Shown piece after piece: positions 1-9,700 of a stretch of DNA of 64,000 nucleotides (positions are counted from its first letter, which is position 1; each line of letters opens with the position of its first letter). The position numbers were made by a program, and so were the translations under genes. The DNA is from an uncultured Flavobacteriaceae bacterium (GTDB taxonomy: Bacteria > Bacteroidota > Bacteroidia > Flavobacteriales > Flavobacteriaceae). The notes below the pieces were generated by a model that made no database searches, had not been told where the DNA came from, and saw only the letters and a program-made list of their open reading frames with translations. The DNA lies in contig CANLUH010000010.1 of assembly GCA_947494205.1 (NCBI GenBank), forward strand, positions 62,001 to 126,000, given 5' to 3'.

Positions 1-826
1 AAATAGTACCACCGCCATTTAATCCGGTATAACCTCCAAAATAGTATTTAACACCTTGTGTTGTTGTTATTACAAATTGGTACTCATGCGTATCACCATA
101 TTGAAAGTCTCCTAACACTTGAATGTCTAGGTTGCTTTCGTTTTTTATGACTTTCGCTGTTATTGTTCTTATTGTATTATTAGAATCATTAGGATCTTCT
201 ATCTCTTGTATATCTAACACAAAACTTCCACCATGGCCTCCAAACGAAAAGTTAAAGACATCAGCTTCTGTATCGTATAATTCTGGCTTTGTTATGAACT
301 CCCGCACATTTGCATTCATATAATAGCCTGATAAGGCTGGTATTAACAACTCTTCAGGCTCTAAATCATGACAATTAAACTCATTTAACCAGCCTTTTTC
401 CCACCAAGATTGGTTATAACAACTAGCATAAACGTTTTGCCAATACACCTCGTTCATTAAATCTGATTCATCATAAAATACCCGAGGCATAGTCGTCTCA
501 TCTGGTAAATCTTTTACTACTCTAGTAATAACTCCACCTACATTTAAATTCCAGTTATTTCCTGTCCATGTTGGTAAATCGCTTACGCGAACACCATTAC
601 CAGAATAACTTAAGGCTATTGGAAGACTTAATCCCCCTGCCCTATAATTATAAATAGGAACACTTGGACTTATTTTTCCCGCGGTTTCATTTACTGGAAT
701 GTCACCGTATTTTGTTATTTCATAAGCTTGTGGGGAGGGTAATACATAATTGGGAACTTCATTTAATTGTTGCGCATACAATAGCGTGCTTATTAAAAGC
801 ATACTCAGTGAAAAGAGTTTTCTCAT
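1..826 (-). CDS. RHS/YD-repeat-type secreted protein, N-terminal part (runs off left edge)
   Basis: Open frame from ATG at 826 with no stop to base 1, giving 275 codons of a larger gene. It begins with a Sec signal peptide (MRKLFSLSMLLISTLLYAQ). The mature start reads PSPQAYEITKYGDIPVNETAG, then PIYNYRAGGLSLPIALSYSG, VRVSDLPTWTG and NLNVGGVITRVVKDLPDE. This order (KYGDIPV, then LPI-LSY-GNG-V, then a Trp-Gly-rich stretch and GGVITR) is the usual N-terminal region of very large Bacteroidota surface proteins that carry RHS/YD repeats and a variable C-terminus. The repeats and tip are outside the window, so toxin, adhesin or other function cannot be judged. A long leader separates the start from the promoter at 1068-1099. 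Family assignment comes from recalled family pattern; the partial status is direct. Confidence 0.75.
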   Translation of the reverse strand, partial: MRKLFSLSMLLISTLLYAQQLNEVPNYVLPSPQAYEITKYGDIPVNETAGKISPSVPIYNYRAGGLSLPIALSYSGNGVRVSDLPTWTGNNWNLNVGGVITRVVKDLPDETTMPRVFYDESDLMNEVYWQNVYASCYNQSWWEKGWLNEFNCHDLEPEELLIPALSGYYMNANVREFITKPELYDTEADVFNFSFGGHGGSFVLDIQEIEDPNDSNNTIRTITAKVIKNESNLDIQVLGDFQYGDTHEYQFVITTTQGVKYYFGGYTGLNGGGTI

Positions 827-1100
827 AATTTAATAGGGATGATGGTTTGTAATTAATAATAGCTGTTACTCTGAGGGAATTATTTTTATAACGTAAAATA
901 TTAATACTTATTTTCTTATATTACAATATTTTAATCGAAGGTAATTATTCTGAATAAACAAAACTTATTTTTTTGTCATTATTTAACAATTTATAACTCC
1001 TTAATTAATTAGTAGCTCGTTTTGAATTTATGTTACCATTCTAAATATTTTTTATTTATTTACTGCACAAATGTAATCGCTTATATAGCTTATTTACAAG
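827..1100 (-). promoter_or_regulatory. Promoter and long leader of the RHS-type gene
   Basis: On the minus strand a perfect Bacteroidota -7 box TACATTTG lies at 1068-1075, with TTG at 1097-1099 as the -33 element, 21 bases apart. Transcription would begin near 1060, leaving an untranslated leader of about 235 bases before the ATG at 826. No riboswitch-like fold or small reading frame is recognised in this AT-rich stretch. Confidence 0.5.
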
Positions 1101-1140
1101 AAAAGTAGGTCGATATTTATAAATATCGACCTACTTTTTT
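1101..1140 (-). terminator. Intrinsic terminator of the first TonB gene
   Basis: Near-perfect long inverted repeat (GTAGGTCGATATTTA and its complement) flanked by an A-run on the left and a T-run on the right, so it can work in both directions. It follows the stop of the minus-strand TonB gene at 1172. Confidence 0.85.
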
Positions 1141-1171
1141 TAATTCATGGCATTAAATTATTATTATATAT

Positions 1172-1978
1172 TTAATAATCTTGCACATTAAGTGTTATTG
1201 GCAAATTATAAAGCACTTCTACAGGCTTGTCATTATTTTTACCTGGTTGCATTGTTGGCACTTTATTAACTACTCGTTTTGCTTCTTTCTCTAATTTTGG
1301 ATGTGGTCCTTTAGTTTTAAGAATATTAACGTTACCGTCTTTATCTATTTTAAAGCTAACATAGATTTTTTGTTTTCCACTTAAGCCTAGTTCTGCACCT
1401 AAATCTGAATCGAATTTTTTACTAATCAATTTATTTAATTTATCAGACATACATTTTCTACGCTCATCGTTATTTTTAGCTTTCTCACAGCCAGGGTAAA
1501 TTGGCACTTTTTGAACAGCCATGATATTAGTTATTTCATCAGGCTTTTCTGAGTTTAAATCCTTATCATCTTCTAAAACTATTGCAGTGTCATCAACTTC
1601 TACAGGGTCTGTTGTTAAATCTAAATCATCAACAACATCTTTTATATCTTCTTTTGTGATTTCAATTTTGTCGATAATCTTCTTCTTTTTTACGATAATT
1701 TTCTTTTTTACTTTAACAACATCTTTTTCTACAACAAAAATTTTATCCACTGGGTAATCGACTAAATCATCCTCATCAGAGATATCCATAACGATACTAT
1801 CTGTTGTTGTTGCGAAACTCATTTCTAAAGCGGTATAACTAGCCAAGAGGCACATTATTAAACCTATTTGAAAGTAAAGCGTTGAGTTTTTTTGTAAATT
1901 TGCATCATGCTTTTGTGATTTTTGCACGGTTTGGTCGTTTTGGCGAACGACTCCGTGGCTTTCGTTAGATTGTTTCAT
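1172..1978 (-). CDS. TonB-family energy transducer, paralogue 1
   Basis: 268 residues from ATG at 1978. The frame extends to a TTG at 2038, but that codon lies in the terminator of the next gene, so the ATG is preferred. One membrane helix sits near residues 35-60, followed by a periplasmic linker rich in Lys and acidic residues (VKVKKKIIVKKKK then EDIKDVVDDLD) instead of the usual proline spacer. The TonB C-terminal domain follows, with VPIYPGCEK, KCM, IYVSFKIDKDGNVN and LPITLNV. TonB proteins use the ExbB/ExbD proton-motive motor to drive outer-membrane TonB-dependent receptors. No exbB/exbD or receptor gene is nearby, so the partner is unknown. The C-terminal half aligns well with the neighbour at 2098-2820, which indicates a tandem duplication. 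Confidence 0.85.
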   Translation of the reverse strand: MKQSNESHGVVRQNDQTVQKSQKHDANLQKNSTLYFQIGLIMCLLASYTALEMSFATTTDSIVMDISDEDDLVDYPVDKIFVVEKDVVKVKKKIIVKKKKIIDKIEITKEDIKDVVDDLDLTTDPVEVDDTAIVLEDDKDLNSEKPDEITNIMAVQKVPIYPGCEKAKNNDERRKCMSDKLNKLISKKFDSDLGAELGLSGKQKIYVSFKIDKDGNVNILKTKGPHPKLEKEAKRVVNKVPTMQPGKNNDKPVEVLYNLPITLNVQDY

Positions 1979-2036
1979 AATAATTAAAAGTTTATATGTT
2001 AATATTATGAATAAATCACAATAAGCGTACCAAAAC

Positions 2037-2070
2037 AAAAAATCCCGTTACAAATTTGTAACGGGATTTT
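2037..2070 (-). terminator. Terminator between the two TonB paralogues
   Basis: Inverted repeat AAAATCCCGTTACAAA / TTTGTAACGGGATTTT with no real loop, downstream of the stop at 2098 on the minus strand and followed by a T-run. It makes the two TonB genes separate transcription units. Confidence 0.85.
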
Positions 2071-2097
2071 AAATTTATTAAAATGTAGACTATATTT

Positions 2098-2820
2098 TTA
2101 GTCTTGCACTTGGAACTTTATTGGTAAATAGTAAGGTACTCTTACTGCTTTTCCTCTCTGCATTCCTGGCTTCATCTTTGGCAATAAGTTTACAATACGT
2201 TGTGCTTCTTTTTCTAATCTTGGATGCGGCGCTCTTGCTTTTACATCTATGATTTGTCCTGTTTTAGAGATTTTAAAGAATACACTAATTTTTTTGTTTC
2301 CTGGAGGTAAACCTAAATCTTGAGCTAAATCTACGTTAAATTTCTTTCTAACAAATTTAGCCATCTTTTCATTCATACATTTTTTCTTAGCTTCATTGTT
2401 TCCTTTTTCACATCCTGGAAAAACTGGAACATTTTCAATAACAGCAAATGCAACTTCAATATCTTCTTCTACTTCTTCTACTTCAACTTCCTCAACCTCA
2501 ACAATTTCTTCTTCTTGAGTTGTTTCTGTAGATTCTAATACTGTTTCTTCAATTTCCACTTCATCTTCAACAACCTCAATAACTTCTGGTGCTGGTGGCG
2601 GTGGTGGTGGTGGCGGTGGTGGCGGTGCCGTATTAGTAATTGGGATTTCCTCTTCTAATTCTTCTTCACCTAAAGAATACGTATTTTCAACGATTTCGTC
2701 ATCGTAGGTCTTGTAGTTAATAGCATAGTTTGTTAAAAATAACATTAATGCTAAACCAACTGCAAAATAAAGACCGCTATTACGACCTACGTTTGATTTT
2801 GGATTTTTCTTAAGTTCCAT
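2098..2820 (-). CDS. TonB-family energy transducer, paralogue 2 (polyproline spacer)
   Basis: 240 residues. The short cytoplasmic N-terminus (MELKKNPKSNVGRNSG) leads into one membrane helix (LYFAVGLALMLFLTNYAI, about residues 17-34). Then come an acidic stretch, a run of eleven prolines near residues 65-75, a Glu/Val-rich linker, and the TonB C-terminal domain (VPVFPGCEKGNNEAKKKCM, ISVFFKISKTGQIIDV, LPIKFQVQD). The proline and charged linker spans the periplasm to contact receptor TonB boxes. Both paralogues share a Cys pair, 15 residues apart in this one, at the start of the C-terminal domain, as is common in Flavobacteriaceae TonB proteins. It has its own terminator at 2037-2070. Confidence 0.88.
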   Translation of the reverse strand: MELKKNPKSNVGRNSGLYFAVGLALMLFLTNYAINYKTYDDEIVENTYSLGEEELEEEIPITNTAPPPPPPPPPPPAPEVIEVVEDEVEIEETVLESTETTQEEEIVEVEEVEVEEVEEDIEVAFAVIENVPVFPGCEKGNNEAKKKCMNEKMAKFVRKKFNVDLAQDLGLPPGNKKISVFFKISKTGQIIDVKARAPHPRLEKEAQRIVNLLPKMKPGMQRGKAVRVPYYLPIKFQVQD

Positions 2821-2884
2821 AAATTAATATTTGTTTACACTCTAGTTGCTAAAATAACTATTTATTTGTTAAAAAAGCAAGCTA

Positions 2885-3259
2885 TTATTCTTTTTTAACA
2901 CCTCTTACAACTATTGCTATTATTACAATTGCTGCAACTGTGCCTGTTGTATTTGCTATAACATCGTATAAATCTGCTTCTCTACTCGCTGTTAATTCGC
3001 CTTGTAATAGTTCAATAATTATGCCAAATACTGTTGAAAATAAGGCGCTTAAAATAAGCGCTCTAACTTTAGAGAATTTAAATTTGTAGTAACATGTTAA
3101 AAACCATAGTCCAGTAAATAATGTATATGCTATTGTATGAAATAGTTTATCACTATTGTCTGGAAAATCTTCTGTGACCTTATTTAGTTTTACTAAACTT
3201 AAAGTAGCAAGTGTTATTGTATACATAACACTTACTGGCAATACTAACTTTTTAAGCAC
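2885..3259 (-). CDS. VanZ-like membrane protein
   Basis: 124 residues with four hydrophobic segments (about residues 5-22, 41-57, 66-87 and 102-118). The VanZ-family signature is visible: [17 protein letters not shown] near residue 37 and then [21 protein letters not shown], where Glu and Asp residues sit at a membrane edge. VanZ itself gives low-level teicoplanin resistance, but the function of most family members is unknown. The start codon is GTG, and the first 8 bases overlap the end of gcvH, so translation is probably coupled to gcvH. There is no sign of a glycopeptide resistance cluster. Confidence 0.8.
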   Translation of the reverse strand: MLKKLVLPVSVMYTITLATLSLVKLNKVTEDFPDNSDKLFHTIAYTLFTGLWFLTCYYKFKFSKVRALILSALFSTVFGIIIELLQGELTASREADLYDVIANTTGTVAAIVIIAIVVRGVKKE

Positions 3260-3632
3260 TAATAAGTTCTTTGTATGCTTCTGCAGACATTAAATTATCT
3301 AGTTGTGAGGCATCAGAAAACTTTACTTTTACCATCCAGCCTTCTCCATAAGGATCTGTATTTACTTTCTCTGGCTCATCTTCTAAGCCTTCGTTAAATT
3401 CAATGATTTCACCAGATACTGGTAAAAATAAATCTGATACGGTTTTTACAGCTTCTACTGTTCCAAAAACCTCATCTGCTTCAAGTGTTTCGTCTACTGT
3501 TTCTACTTCTACGTATACAATATCTCCTAACTCACTTTGTGCAAAATCTGTAATACCTACAGTTATAGTATCGTCTTCTATTTTAACCCATTCGTGATCT
3601 TTGGTGTACTTTAATTCAGCTGGAATATTCAT
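3252..3632 (-). CDS. gcvH: Glycine cleavage system H protein
   Basis: 126 residues, the normal length. GcvH is the lipoylated shuttle that carries the aminomethyl group between the P, T and L proteins of glycine cleavage in the cytoplasm. The lipoyl-lysine motif is intact in [13 protein letters not shown], with Lys63 as the modified residue. The N-terminal [10 protein letters not shown] and the C-terminal [13 protein letters not shown] are also typical. The gene has its own strong promoter (3656-3686) and overlaps the VanZ gene by 8 bases. gcvT and gcvP are not in the window, which is usual for Flavobacteriaceae, where gcv genes are scattered. Confidence 0.97.
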   Translation of the reverse strand: MNIPAELKYTKDHEWVKIEDDTITVGITDFAQSELGDIVYVEVETVDETLEADEVFGTVEAVKTVSDLFLPVSGEIIEFNEGLEDEPEKVNTDPYGEGWMVKVKFSDASQLDNLMSAEAYKELISA

Positions 3633-3655
3633 TGTTATTTTTTATATAATTTCTA

Positions 3656-3686
3656 CAAATATATCTAATCGGTTTGTTATTTCAAA
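3656..3686 (-). promoter_or_regulatory. Bacteroidota promoter of gcvH
   Basis: On the minus strand: TTTG (3683-3686), exactly 19 bases, then TATATTTG (3656-3663), a full match to the Bacteroidota -33/-7 consensus. Start of transcription is expected about 20 bases before the gcvH ATG. The site lies between the end of sprA and gcvH, so gcvH does not depend on read-through. Confidence 0.78.
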
Positions 3687-3704
3687 TACTATTTTCTACT
3701 AGTA

Positions 3705-6700
3705 TTAATTTCCAAAATTATATCTTAGTGTTAATCCTGAACGTATTGTTGTTTGCGGGAATGCAGTTGAAATTGCATACTCTGAGAATGTGTAATCAAA
3801 ATAGAATATCCCTGTTAGATTTTTACTAAAGGCATAATCTGCTTTATATTTTAAACTCCAAATGGTTTGCCCATTAGTTATTTGATTATTCTGCAGATCT
3901 AAATATCTTATAATGGTTTTATTGTCTCTTACAGAGATATCCATTTCCATATTTAAATCACTTACTATTCGCTTTCTTGGTCCTGCAAGCTTAGATTTTA
4001 TTCTTACATCTTTAAACTTATAACCTAATCCTATAATATATTCTTTCCCTTGTACTTCGGTCATTAAATTATTGTCGAAACTTAAAGATAATTGTCTGTC
4101 TTTTCTAATCTCCGTTAATATTTTAATAGAGTTTTTCATTTCGAAATCTAATCTTACTAATGGACTAAACATTTCTGTTAAACTTACATTACTATATAAG
4201 TTTTCATTTTTATAGTTTCCTGCTTGATCTAAATCGTCTGCTGGTTGTAAGTTGTAATCTAAACTATAATCTATACCATTATAGTCTAGGTTAGTTCTAA
4301 ATTGGTTTATAGTGTAATTAGAACGATAACCATGTGTTACAGAGAATCTTTTAAAACGCTTTTTAAACCATTTTAACTTCATTAGTCCTGTGTACTTTAA
4401 ATCCCAGTTAGGAATTGGGAAATTACGTATCGCTCCTAATTTTGCCTTTTCTGCGTTTTGCCCTGTATAGGCACTAACAAAGGCTGGTAATAATACAGCT
4501 TGGCTTGTTTTACCAAATCCTCTAGGAAACCCATCTGCATCTACATCGTTAACATTAGCACCTCTTTCTTGTGCTAATCGTCTTGCTATAACTAATCTAT
4601 TATTGCTAAAATCATCGAACGCTTTAGAGCTTATTTCATCACTTCTACCAAATGCTGTTGGTAATGTAAATGTTGAAATATTAAAGTTACCAAAACTATT
4701 TGGTGTTAACGATCTGTATTCACCATCTTCTACCCTAAAGTTTTCTGTGTAGTTTCTTGCATATATTCTAGATCCAACTAAATCTATTTTTAAATCTTTA
4801 ATCGGTTCTAAATTAGCAGAAATGTCTAATTGTTTCGTTTGGTTTTGCGTATACTGTTGGTTAAATTCTTGGAAATTTGTTATCCAGCCGTTTCTTGCTG
4901 CTAACTCTCTAATATCTCTCTGGCTTCCAAATGTATATCCTGCTGTTGGTTTTATAGTTCCTAAAAAGCCTGGTGTTTGTAAGTAACCTGGAAGGAATGT
5001 TCCATTTGTTTCGGCATAGTTTACTTGAATTCGTTTTACACTTGTTAAAATATCTATACCTATGTTAGCTAACTTGGCTCCAAATCCTTTTCCTTTTTTA
5101 GCTGGTTTTTTGCCTTTTTTGTCTGCTGTTTGTTGTTTTCCACCTGGAGGTGCTCCTATATTTCTTTCCGATCGACTTACTTTATTTCCTTTCTTCTTTC
5201 CTCGTTTTTTATTTATCCCAATATACTTATACAACTTATTCATATCTAAAGTTGAATTTATATTGTGCGTATTTCCGTTAGAAATAGAGTTTCCTAAATC
5301 GTAAGTTATACCATCGTCTGCTACTAACTCTCCAAATAAATCGGAACCTTTTTGCCATTGAAATTGCCCTGTGTATGCATAGGTTGCTTTTAGGAAACTT
5401 AATGTTGGTATTTTGTTTAATGGTATTTCGTAATTAATTCCTAATTGCTGACTTTGTCTGTTTGGATCTCCAAAATCGAAAAAGCCATCCCAAACATCTA
5501 ATGTAGGATCTTGTTCTCCATTAATAATATTGTCTTTAAAATAGTTTCTTACAATATTGTTTTTTGAAGTTGCAAAATTTAATGATAGTGCATTGGTTAA
5601 ATTCCAGTTAATATTATATTGATAATCGAACGTATAATTTCTTCTGAATAATTCTTCTAATCCAATATTATCTCCTCCTAATTCTACATCTCTAAAGCGC
5701 TGTCTGTTAAACTGTCTATTTAAATCTGTATTAAACGCAATACTTGCTGGCATTAGGTTTACATTGAAATCTTTTAATAGTTTCCAGTATTTTCCTGTAA
5801 ATAGAGAATCGTTTTTCTTAAATGGCTCTATTACTTTTGGTTGAAAATTATAAGCGTAATTTACACCCGCTCTTACTTGTTTGTCTATAGAGCGTTCTAT
5901 TTCAAAATCTCTGTGTTCTACTTTATTGTATGAGTAGTTTAATGTTAAATTCTCTGCATCGTAGAAACGTGGTTTAGAATCTCCTGTTCTTGTTTTTCTA
6001 ACACCTATAAAGTTGATGCTTTTTCGTCTGGTGTAATCTTCAGAGTTTTCTCTTATTCGCTTACGCTCTGCAGCATCTTCTGTGGCATCTAATCGTGTTT
6101 GCAGCTCAATATCTTTAAATTGCTGGTCGAATTGTGGTGTTATTAATTCTTCAGATTGCCCGTAGTTAAATGGTATTTGTAATCCCCATTTTTTTGGTAA
6201 TAATTGTCCTACATTAATATTAGTAACGATATCGTATTGTTTTACATCTTCACGACTTCTTTCATTTGGCCCTTGATCTACAGATCCAAATCCGGCGGTA
6301 CTCATACGCCCTGTTGCACTTACATTTGCAAAGTCGGCAAAATTAGTATCTACATTTAGTACTGCGGCCCATCCGCCTTCGTTATCCATTTCAGATAAAC
6401 GCAATTCATTATACCAAACTTCTCCACAGGTATCAAATCCTCTTGTATTTTTAACACCAACCATTAAAGTTCTTATATCTCCAAAGTTAGGGTTACCTTT
6501 AATTGCTATACGCTGTTGTCCTTCTACATAGTTTTCAAATTCACTCCCTCCAATTGGAACGGCATCACCACCTACAACATCATAGAACGTAGCATCAAGG
6601 TTTGTTAATGTTCCGTCACTTATTCCTATAGATTTTATTTTCTGTAATAGCTCTAATTCTAAGTTTATTTCGTTTGCAGACGGCCATAGTCCTTCAGAAG

Positions 6701-9700
6701 AATTCCCAACTGATACTTGTAACGGCACTTCTATTTGGTAATAGTTTTGTGTTAAGTCATTACCCATTCTTATAAACCCTACTAAATCACCATCAGACAA
6801 TCCCGGAGTATCGCCTTCTCCTGCATGCATAAACATTCGTAAACGTTTATATTGACGCATATCTATACTAATATTTTTAAATACTGCTCTAGAATCTTCT
6901 GGTTCTAAATCACAAACATTTACTACTAATGCTTGTTCATTTTGATCTATAATAGTGTTATTGTTATTTAATTGTTCTGGCACTACTCCTGGAGGAGATG
7001 CATAACTACCGTCGTTTTCTAATGTACTTATAACACCTACTGAAAATTCTGTTTGTGGATCTTCTGCAGCTGTACCTGTTTCTTCGTCTAATGCTAATGT
7101 GTAGCGTCTCCAATCACTTCTTACTAGGTCTAATGTTCCAAAACGGAATACTGTACTTTCTGAAAACTCTTTCAAGTACATACGTGCAAAACGGATAGAA
7201 CGTAAATCGGTAATGCCGTTTATTGCTTCTACATGATCCCCTTGCACTGGTATTCTAAATTGATACCAACGTATTTGCTCTGTATCTCCGTTAGCTAATG
7301 TTCTTGGTCTTATTTTTAAATCTCTAATAAAACTACCTATTGGGTTTGTACTAGTAATTTCACTTAAATCGTTTAATGGTAGGTTCTGACGTGTTATTTC
7401 TAATTCGTACTGAAAATAACTATCTATAGTATTCATCGTATTATCACGATTAATATCTTCTACATCTGGCTGTGTTGTAGACCCACGATCTGTATTACTA
7501 AAGGAGTCTGGTGAGTTACCTTCTAAGTTATTATACTTTTTATAACGATCAAACAGGTTTCCTTCCGCGCTAATATAGTATTGGTAGTTATCGTTTGATG
7601 GATCGGCAACACCACTATATAATGGTGAAATTGCTATTTCTTCAACATCATCTAATCCGTCGTAACCAACATCTTGATTCGTTCGTTCTTGTCCTGTTGT
7701 ATCGAAGGCGTATATTAAAGATTGATTTTGTGGTACTACAGTTTGCTGATTCCAACCACTTGTGTTTGATGCGCCTTGTAGTAAATCTATATTTCCATCT
7801 TGTGGTAATCCATTTTCATAGAGCTTTCTTCCATCTTTTACAATGTCTTCAGAAATACTTCCTAAGTTAAATACTAATTTACCTCCTGGGTTTAATGCAT
7901 TTTCCTGAAATGGATCTTGTAACCAAAATTCAATGTATTCTACATTAGATTGTTCAAAATCTGTTGATGTTAGCTGTCTTGTAATTCCTGCCCAACTATC
8001 TAATGGGTTATCATTAATATTATCTTCAGATCCTGGCTTAAAGTTGTAAGGCCCTCTTTCTTCTGGATAATAGGCTAAATCTAATGTATTAATAACCGAC
8101 GTTTGCCCTTGTGCTATGTCTTGCTCTGGGAATAATTCGTTTACAAATACTCTAGAGGTATAAATTCCGGATACATCATCGTCGCTAATACCACTTGGTC
8201 TTTGGTTACTATAAAAAATAGGATCGACAGTATACCAGTTTAATAAGGCTCTGTCGTAACCACTCTGGATTCCGTTTTCATCTTCTCCTTCTGCAACGTC
8301 TGTATATATTCTTCCTAATTCTTTAGGTCTACTAGATAAAAACCATGCTTGTGGTGATTTTAAGTCTACTCCATTTTGTGAGCCTTCAAAATCATCTACA
8401 TAAGCTGTTGCTTCGCCATTAAAGTTAGTGCCTTTAGGCGCTCCAGGTAATAAGTATGCAAATTCTCCTCTTACAGAAAGATTAGAAGGTGCATCTGTAT
8501 CTACATTTGGTAATTTATTGGCTAATCTTGTAAAGAATGGTACTTCTGTAGAGTAATTTCCATTAAATCCTATTATAGTATTGTTTATTGGTTCGCTATT
8601 AAAGTTTGCCTTTTGTGTTATTGGACGTTCATTTAAATTAATATATGTAGCTCCTAATACAAAATTCTCGTTGAATTGGTGCTCTACATTTAAGCCTGTA
8701 AATCGTTTGGTTTGTTGTCCGAATAAATTATTACTTTCCGTAGTAACTTCTATTGGTGTGTTAGAAGCCTTTAGTGCTTCATCTAATATTTGCACAGTTG
8801 CCGAAGCATAGTTAACGGTATAATCTACACCTTCTACTAATACCCTTCCTCCTGCGGTTACTTTTACAGAACCTCTGGGTGCATTAAAACCAATAGGTAT
8901 TCCTCCTCCTCCTGAAGATTTGTAACGCCCCTTTATTTGAAATTTGTTTTTCTCAATCTCATCTAATGCTGCTGTTTTAGTTGCCTTGTATAGTAAATCG
9001 TATACATATTTTTCTTGATTGGCATTGGCATAAACATCAGCTTCATAGTCTGCATCATTATTTCCAGTGTTACCATCATTATCTAAAATATCGAATAGGT
9101 AACGTCCAAACGGCTCTACTTTAGTAAATACTATTTGTCCTTTTTGTGGTATTACAGTTATACCAGGCACAAAATCGAAAAAACCATCGCCGTTAGCTTG
9201 TGGATCGTTATTAGCGTTTAATTTATCAAGACTAAATAATTTCAATAATGTTGTTTCTTCTATTGGATTCCCATTAAAATCAACCCCAAATGGTGTTCCT
9301 TCTACTGGTAATATTTTGTTTAGTGGTGCTGCTTCATTATAAAAGATATTTAGTTTAAAATCTTCTTGGCTTAGTTGAAATGCTCCAGTGTCGTAGATGT
9401 TTTTCATCATTAAATCCCAAATAGGTTGAGAGACACTGGTAATACTACTTTTAAGTAATTTAAGGATTAAGTTATTATTGGTAACGTTTGTTACTACTTC
9501 ATTTCCGTTGGTATCTGTTCCTGTTTCAACATCTGTTGCTCCAATACCATCGTTAGCAAATTCTCCTACTTGGTAGACTTGTCCGCCAACCGTAAATTGA
9601 AACGCTGCTGCTAATACCTCATCATTATTTAAACGTTGATTTAAGGAAATGTATCCTAATTGTGTATTTAATTGGTATTCTTGTCCTTCTATTAATTTTC

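Noticed and set aside
123-323. 66-residue plus-strand frame near the left edge
   Set aside because: Antisense to the RHS-type gene, which has signal peptide and family motifs.
1979-2038. Longer TonB start at TTG 2038
   Set aside because: Lies in the terminator stem of the neighbouring gene and adds an unlikely hydrophobic prefix.
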